Of a stretch of DNA of 31,853 nucleotides, positions 31,538 to 31,853 are shown piece by piece; the first letter of the stretch is position 1, and each line of letters starts with the position of its first letter. This stretch comes from CAZWRK01 sp964635875 (GTDB taxonomy: Bacteria > Pseudomonadota > Gammaproteobacteria > Burkholderiales > Aquaspirillaceae), in contig CAZWRK010000049.1 of the NCBI GenBank assembly GCA_964635875.1, forward strand, positions 1-31,853, read 5' to 3'. The notes under the pieces are model-generated. The model was given only the letters and a program-made list of their open reading frames with translations. It was not told where the DNA came from and did not search any database. The position numbers were made by a program, and so were the translations under genes.

Positions 31538-31853
31538 TTAGTCGCCGCGCAGAAGATCGTTGATGCTAGTTTTGGAGCGGGTTTGGGCATCCACTTGCTT
31601 CACGATAATCGCGGCATACATGCTGTATGGAACGCCATTTTCGGTGGTTTTGGGCAAGTTACCAGAGACGACGACAGAGCCTGCTGGCACGCGACCGTAG
31701 GTGATTTCACCGGTCATGCGATTGAAAATCGGGGTGCTTTGGCCGATGTAAACGCCCATGCCCAGTACCGAGTTCTCTTCCACGATCACGCCTTCAACCA
31801 CTTCAGAGCGCGCGCCGATGAAGCAGTTGTCTTCGATGATGGTCGGGGAGGCT
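31538..31853 (-). CDS. dapD: 2,3,4,5-tetrahydropyridine-2,6-dicarboxylate N-succinyltransferase DapD, C-terminal part
   Basis: DapD succinylates tetrahydrodipicolinate in the succinylase route to diaminopimelate and lysine. Only about the last 104 codons are in the window; the gene runs off the right edge. The visible part begins in the left-handed beta-helix (SPTIIEDNCFIGARSEVVEG), continues with MGVYIGQSTPIF and YGRVPAGSVVVSGNLP, and ends AAIIVKQVDAQTRSKTSINDLLRGD, a standard DapD C-terminus. The frame is read from the window edge; a GTG inside it at 31801 is not the start. The gene converges on the pilus cluster. Confidence 0.95.
   Translation of the reverse strand, partial: ASPTIIEDNCFIGARSEVVEGVIVEENSVLGMGVYIGQSTPIFNRMTGEITYGRVPAGSVVVSGNLPKTTENGVPYSMYAAIIVKQVDAQTRSKTSINDLLRGD

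Overview
The window looks like chromosomal DNA from a motile betaproteobacterium. The gene set and order fit the Neisseriales best, perhaps a Chitinibacteraceae-like lineage: flhB-flhA-flhF-flhG-fliA, a stand-alone fliW, mtaD-ubiG, an mla operon running on into ibaG and murA, and an MSHA-like pilus-machine cluster. The taxon is inferred from gene content and protein character, not from a search. No tRNA, rRNA, CRISPR, insertion sequence or prophage was seen. Coding density is high and few stretches over 100 bases lack a gene.

Layout. (1) 1-6004, minus strand: flagellar export and placement operon flhB, flhA, flhF, flhG and the start of fliA (sigma-28), cut by the window edge. (2) 6107-8367, plus strand: thyA-folA (dTMP and folate metabolism, start/stop overlap), a small SCP2-fold protein, then fliW, ending in a bidirectional terminator. 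(3) 8426-10497, minus strand: ubiG and a methylthioadenosine/S-adenosylhomocysteine deaminase. (4) 10634-14385, plus strand: a CidA/LrgA-LrgB pair, sixA and recG, with terminators after sixA and recG. (5) 14432-21586, minus strand: one long envelope cluster read as mlaF-mlaE-mlaD-mlaC-mlaB-mlaA, an ABC-2 type ATPase and permease, ibaG (BolA family) and murA. (6) 21807-31467, plus strand: seven tightly packed genes for a type IV pilus/type II secretion-like machine of MSHA type (mshM, mshL, mshN, mshE, mshG and two inner-membrane assembly proteins in the positions of MshI and MshJ), closed by a terminator. (7) 31538 to the end, minus strand: the C-terminal part of dapD.

How the genes work together. 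FlhA and FlhB form the flagellar export gate, FlhF and FlhG set flagellar position and number, FliA drives late genes, and FliW links flagellin export to translation through CsrA. The Mla proteins move phospholipid between outer and inner membrane, and murA and ibaG downstream put peptidoglycan synthesis on the same transcript or next to it. The pilus cluster holds the secretin, its peptidoglycan-binding/ATPase helper, the extension ATPase, the platform protein and the alignment subcomplex, but no pilin and no prepilin peptidase.

Points worth most attention: a cluster of apparent transversions, all towards G or T, in the most conserved helicase motif of recG (likely sequencing error or a real lesion); a FlhG whose P-loop has lost both lysines while keeping the FlhF-activating DQAxxLR motif; a two-copy MshEN motif in the pilus ATPase that predicts c-di-GMP control; and a complete-looking pilus machine locus without pilins.
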